DNA from: Aurantimicrobium photophilum
Lineage (GTDB): Bacteria; Actinomycetota; Actinomycetes; Actinomycetales; Microbacteriaceae
Assembly: GCF_003194085.1 (NCBI RefSeq)
Contig: NZ_CP023994.1
Coordinates: 1,240,001 to 1,304,000 of the forward strand
DNA: 64,000 nucleotides
Direction of reading: 5' to 3'
Each line of letters starts with the position of its first letter. Positions within the stretch are counted from its first letter, which is position 1. Positions 61,373 through 64,000 of this stretch are shown piece after piece. The notes under the pieces were generated by a model. It searched no databases, had not been told where the DNA came from, and was given only the letters and a program-made list of their open reading frames with translations. Made by a program: the position numbers and the translations under genes.

Positions 61373-62617
61373 TTAGATGTCGTCGCTGATGCGGACTTTG
61401 TAGCCCTCATCGCGCAGGGCCTTGACGACCTGTTTGCGGTGTTCCTTGCCACGGGTTTCGATGTGGAGTTCGAGTTCGACTTCACTGATCTGCAAACCAC
61501 GTCCGTGACGGGTGTGCAGTACCTCAACCACGTTGGCGTTCTGTTCGGACACAATCTCTGCCGTGCGGGCCAGCTGACCGGGACGGTCAGGAAGCATGAC
61601 GCGGAGTTTGAGATAACGCTCGGAAGCAGCAAGACCATGACCCACGATGCGCTGCAGTAGAAGAGGGTCGATGTTTCCACCCGAGAGGATGGCAACGGTC
61701 TTTCCGCTCTTCTTGATCTTCTTCGCCATGATGGCGGCAACACCGACAGCACCTGCTGGCTCGACAACGAGCTTTGCTCGTTCGAGCAGCATGACCAAAG
61801 CACGGGCAGTGTCATCATCCGAGACGGTGACGACCTCATCCACGGTGTCCTTGATGATGTCGAAGTTCAGGGTTCCCGGACGAGCAACAGCAATACCGTC
61901 ACAGATGGTGGGCTGAACCTCGACATTGACGGGCTCACCTGCTGCCAGAGAGGGAGGATAGGCCGCAGCGTTCTCTGCCTGCACACCAATGATGCGCACG
62001 GTGCGACCCAGAGTCGCAGCCTTCTGCTTCACTGCAGAGGCAACACCGGAGATGAGGCCGCCGCCACCGATAGGAACAATGATGGTGTCCACGTCGGGGA
62101 CTTCGTCCAAGATTTCCAGGCCCAGAGTTCCCTGACCGGTGATGACGTGCTCGTGGTCGAAGGGCGCAATAAAGATGGCGCCGGTTTCTGCCGCACGCTC
62201 CTTGGCAGCCTTGAGCGACTCATTGAAGATGTTTCCAGCCAGAACAACCTCAGCACCGTATTCACGGGTTGCTTCGAGCTTGGGCAGGGCAACACCGAGA
62301 GGCATGAAGATGGTGGCTTTGATTCCTAGTTCACGGGCAGCGAGGGCCACACCCTGTGCATGGTTGCCAGCAGATGCTGCGATGACACCTTTGGCACGCT
62401 CGTCGGGGGTGAGCTGAGACAGACGGTTATAGGCGCCTCGGAGCTTGTAGCTTCCGGTGCGCTGCAGGTTTTCACACTTGAGAAAGACTTCGGAGCCCAG
62501 CAGGCTACTGAGGTAGCGAGAGGTTTCCATCGGAGTGGACTGTGCCACCTTGGCCACGGTGGCGCGGGCGGCCTCAAACTCGTCCAGAGTGGGGCCAGCA
62601 ACGTGCTTCGAGGTCAT
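61373..62617 (-). CDS. ilvA: Threonine ammonia-lyase, biosynthetic with ACT domain
   Basis: 414 aa PLP enzyme converting threonine to 2-oxobutyrate for isoleucine synthesis. PLP-lysine in QRTGSYKLRGAYNR, phosphate-binding glycine loop IIVPIGGGGLISG, and a C-terminal ACT-type region (LRVMLPDRPGQLARTAEIVS) for feedback control. ATG 62617 has no ribosome site; TAAGAT ends six bases upstream, as in a leaderless transcript. Ends opposite greA. Confidence 0.93.
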   Translation of the reverse strand: MTSKHVAGPTLDEFEAARATVAKVAQSTPMETSRYLSSLLGSEVFLKCENLQRTGSYKLRGAYNRLSQLTPDERAKGVIAASAGNHAQGVALAARELGIKATIFMPLGVALPKLEATREYGAEVVLAGNIFNESLKAAKERAAETGAIFIAPFDHEHVITGQGTLGLEILDEVPDVDTIIVPIGGGGLISGVASAVKQKAATLGRTVRIIGVQAENAAAYPPSLAAGEPVNVEVQPTICDGIAVARPGTLNFDIIKDTVDEVVTVSDDDTARALVMLLERAKLVVEPAGAVGVAAIMAKKIKKSGKTVAILSGGNIDPLLLQRIVGHGLAASERYLKLRVMLPDRPGQLARTAEIVSEQNANVVEVLHTRHGRGLQISEVELELHIETRGKEHRKQVVKALRDEGYKVRISDDI

Positions 62618-62629
62618 AACCAAATCTTA
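62618..62629 (-). promoter_or_regulatory. Leaderless-type -10 element of ilvA
   Basis: On the minus strand TAAGAT is followed by TTGGTT and the ilvA ATG. A TANNNT hexamer 6-7 nt before the start codon is the usual mark of leaderless actinobacterial genes. Confidence 0.5.
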
Positions 62630-62634
62630 GGGCA

Positions 62635-63522
62635 CTAGAACTTTCCACCCATTTCGTGGAGACGCTCGATGCGCTCCGCGATGGGTGGGTGGGTTGAGAG
62701 CATGCGCTCTGCTAGACTTGGCTTTTCTGGGTCTGCAATCCACATGTGTGCCATGCTCGAGCTCTGCTTTTGCATGGGGCGACCATAGGCACCCAGCTTC
62801 TGCAGGGCACTAGCTAAAGCCTCGGGGTGACGGGTGGTGAGTGCTCCCGTGGCATCTGCGAGGTATTCACGCTGGCGGGAAATGGCTAATTGCACCATGG
62901 TGGCCACCAGCGGGGCAATGATCATGGCAACCAGGCCAAAGATCATCACGACCGGGTTACCTCCCCCACCGTTGTCGTCTCGGCGGTTGCCGGCAAAGAA
63001 CGACATCCGAACGAGCATGTCGGCCAGGAAGCCGACGGCGACAACAAGCCCAAACACAATCATGGAGACGCGGATGTCATAGTTGCGCACGTGACCAAGC
63101 TCATGAGCCATGATGCCCTCGAGCTCAGCGTCATCCATCAGATCAAGCAAGCCCGATGTGGCCGCAACTGAGGCATGCTGGGGGTCACGGCCCGTGGCAA
63201 AAGCATTGGGGGCTTGGTCGTTGATGATGTAAACCTTGGGCATGGGAGTTCCTGTGGCAATGCAGAGGTTCTCCACAATGCGGAACAACCGCGGGTTGTC
63301 TGCCTTCTGAATCTCGATGGCTCCTGCCATCGAGAGCGCCTGTGAACTAGCGAGGTAGTACTGGAAGAAGGCATAGGCGGCAGCAATCACCACTGTGAAA
63401 ATGGCGATATTGATATCGCCATACATATAGGCAGCGAACCACCCCAAACCGCCAATGATCACGAGGAACACCAACATGATGAAGATGGTGTTGCGCTTAT
63501 TCGCGGCGATTGCGGAATACAT
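62635..63522 (-). CDS. htpX: Membrane zinc metalloprotease HtpX
   Basis: 295 aa M48 protease for membrane-protein quality control. Two N-terminal helices, zinc motif HELGH in IMAHELGHVRNYD with the third ligand Glu in QREYLADATGALTTRHPEAL, and two further helices in between (IVFGLVVAVGFLADMLVRMS). Follows lemA on the same strand with a 26-bp gap, the usual LemA-HtpX pairing. Confidence 0.94.
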   Translation of the reverse strand: MYSAIAANKRNTIFIMLVFLVIIGGLGWFAAYMYGDINIAIFTVVIAAAYAFFQYYLASSQALSMAGAIEIQKADNPRLFRIVENLCIATGTPMPKVYIINDQAPNAFATGRDPQHASVAATSGLLDLMDDAELEGIMAHELGHVRNYDIRVSMIVFGLVVAVGFLADMLVRMSFFAGNRRDDNGGGGNPVVMIFGLVAMIIAPLVATMVQLAISRQREYLADATGALTTRHPEALASALQKLGAYGRPMQKQSSSMAHMWIADPEKPSLAERMLSTHPPIAERIERLHEMGGKF

Positions 63523-63548
63523 AGAGCTCTAGCTCTCAGGAGTTCTGA

Positions 63549-64000
63549 TTAGAACTGAATACGTGGAGGCTCGGCGATAGCTGCAGCATCTGCAACATCG
63601 AAGAAGTCGCGCTTGTCGAACTTCAGCTTGTTTGCCCACATGTTGTTGGGGAAGGTGAGGATCTTGGTGTTGAACTCACGAACGCCACCGTTGTAGAAAC
63701 GGCGTGCTGCCTGAATCTTGTCTTCGGTGTCGACAAGCTCACCTTGGAGCTGGAGAAAGTTCTCACTGGCGTGCAGCTGGGGGTAGGCCTCTGCAACAGC
63801 GAAGATGCTCTTCAGAGCTGCCTGCATGTGGCCTTCAGCTTCTGCCGCAGCAGCTGGGGTGCTGGCCGAGAGTGACTCTGCACGTGCTTTGGTGACGGCT
63901 TCGAAGACGCCCTTTTCGTGGGCGGCATAACCCTTGACTGTTTCAATCAGGTTGGGAATCAAGTCTGCTCGGCGCTTGAGCTGTACCGTGATGTCGCTCC
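63549..64000 (-). CDS. lemA: LemA family protein (partial)
   Basis: The reading frame runs to the right edge of the window (DITVQLKRRADLIPNLIETV at the edge), so the N-terminal membrane anchor is missing. Visible parts are the LemA helical core (VKGYAAHEKGVFEAVTKARA, LQGELVDTEDKIQAARRFYN, FPNNMWANKLKF). LemA is a membrane-anchored coiled-coil protein of unclear function, commonly co-transcribed with htpX. Confidence 0.92.
   Translation of the reverse strand, partial: SDITVQLKRRADLIPNLIETVKGYAAHEKGVFEAVTKARAESLSASTPAAAAEAEGHMQAALKSIFAVAEAYPQLHASENFLQLQGELVDTEDKIQAARRFYNGGVREFNTKILTFPNNMWANKLKFDKRDFFDVADAAAIAEPPRIQF

Noticed and set aside
1-64000. CRISPR array, tRNA or rRNA genes
   Set aside because: No regularly spaced repeat series, cloverleaf with CCA-type end or rRNA-like stretch was recognised by eye; a covariance-model scan would be needed to exclude small RNAs.

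Overview
The window looks like the chromosome of a small-genome actinobacterium, most likely a Microbacteriaceae member. That placement is an inference from moderate-to-high GC, very short intergenic gaps with many ATGA/TAATG stop-start overlaps, and typical actinobacterial housekeeping genes (ispH next to xseAB, DUF4245, DUF4307, a PIN-PhoH ATPase, greA, ilvA, htpX-lemA). No rRNA, tRNA or CRISPR array was seen.

Layout. Positions 1-2749: a polyol/carbohydrate ABC transporter (binding protein and two permeases, the second running off the left edge), divergent from an AraC-type regulator (3100-4092). Positions 4089-11118: housekeeping genes (ispH, xseA, xseB, a DUF4245 protein, beta-carbonic anhydrase, fumC, an aldo/keto reductase, a DUF1932 dehydrogenase). 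Positions 11147-12586: a complete IS3-family insertion sequence sitting exactly in the loop of an intrinsic terminator. Positions 12634-18512: a complete protocatechuate 4,5-cleavage operon (ligK-U-J-I-A-B-C), preceded by an IclR regulator and a HepT/MntA-type toxin-antitoxin pair. Positions 20297-26762: an IclR regulator with pobA, an aryl-aldehyde dehydrogenase, a PadR regulator and vanAB. Positions 26769-37479: a MarR regulator, an aldehyde dehydrogenase and, divergently, a sugar operon (split transketolase, Zn-alcohol dehydrogenase, ribose-type ABC transporter, SDR, TIM-barrel isomerase), with three copies of one palindromic operator in the shared promoter region. Positions 37551-40785: a phosphofructokinase followed by a second LigA/LigB-like pair flanked by a muconolactone-isomerase-like protein and an alpha/beta hydrolase. 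Positions 40852-51252: a cluster matching the alkylphenol (p-cresol) cre genes in order: creC, D, E, F, G, an extra HD-domain gene, H, I, J, then an IclR regulator. Positions 51277-64000: a transporter, small membrane proteins, a CitE-like lyase, an enol-lactonase-like hydrolase, prepilin peptidase, PhoH, isoprenyl transferase, a Fic protein, a PAQR protein, a TipAS-domain protein, greA, ilvA, htpX and lemA (cut by the right edge).

How it fits together: alkylphenols would be phosphorylated (CreHI), hydroxylated at the alkyl carbon by a P450 (CreJ with CreE and CreF), dephosphorylated (CreD) and oxidised (CreG, CreC) to 4-hydroxybenzoate. PobA converts this to protocatechuate, which VanAB also makes from vanillate. 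The Lig enzymes then split protocatechuate to pyruvate and oxaloacetate. The window therefore holds a near-complete funnel from lignin-type phenols to central metabolism in about 40 kb. The substrate of the split-transketolase sugar operon and the role of the second LigAB-like module remain open and are the most promising candidates for new biochemistry.
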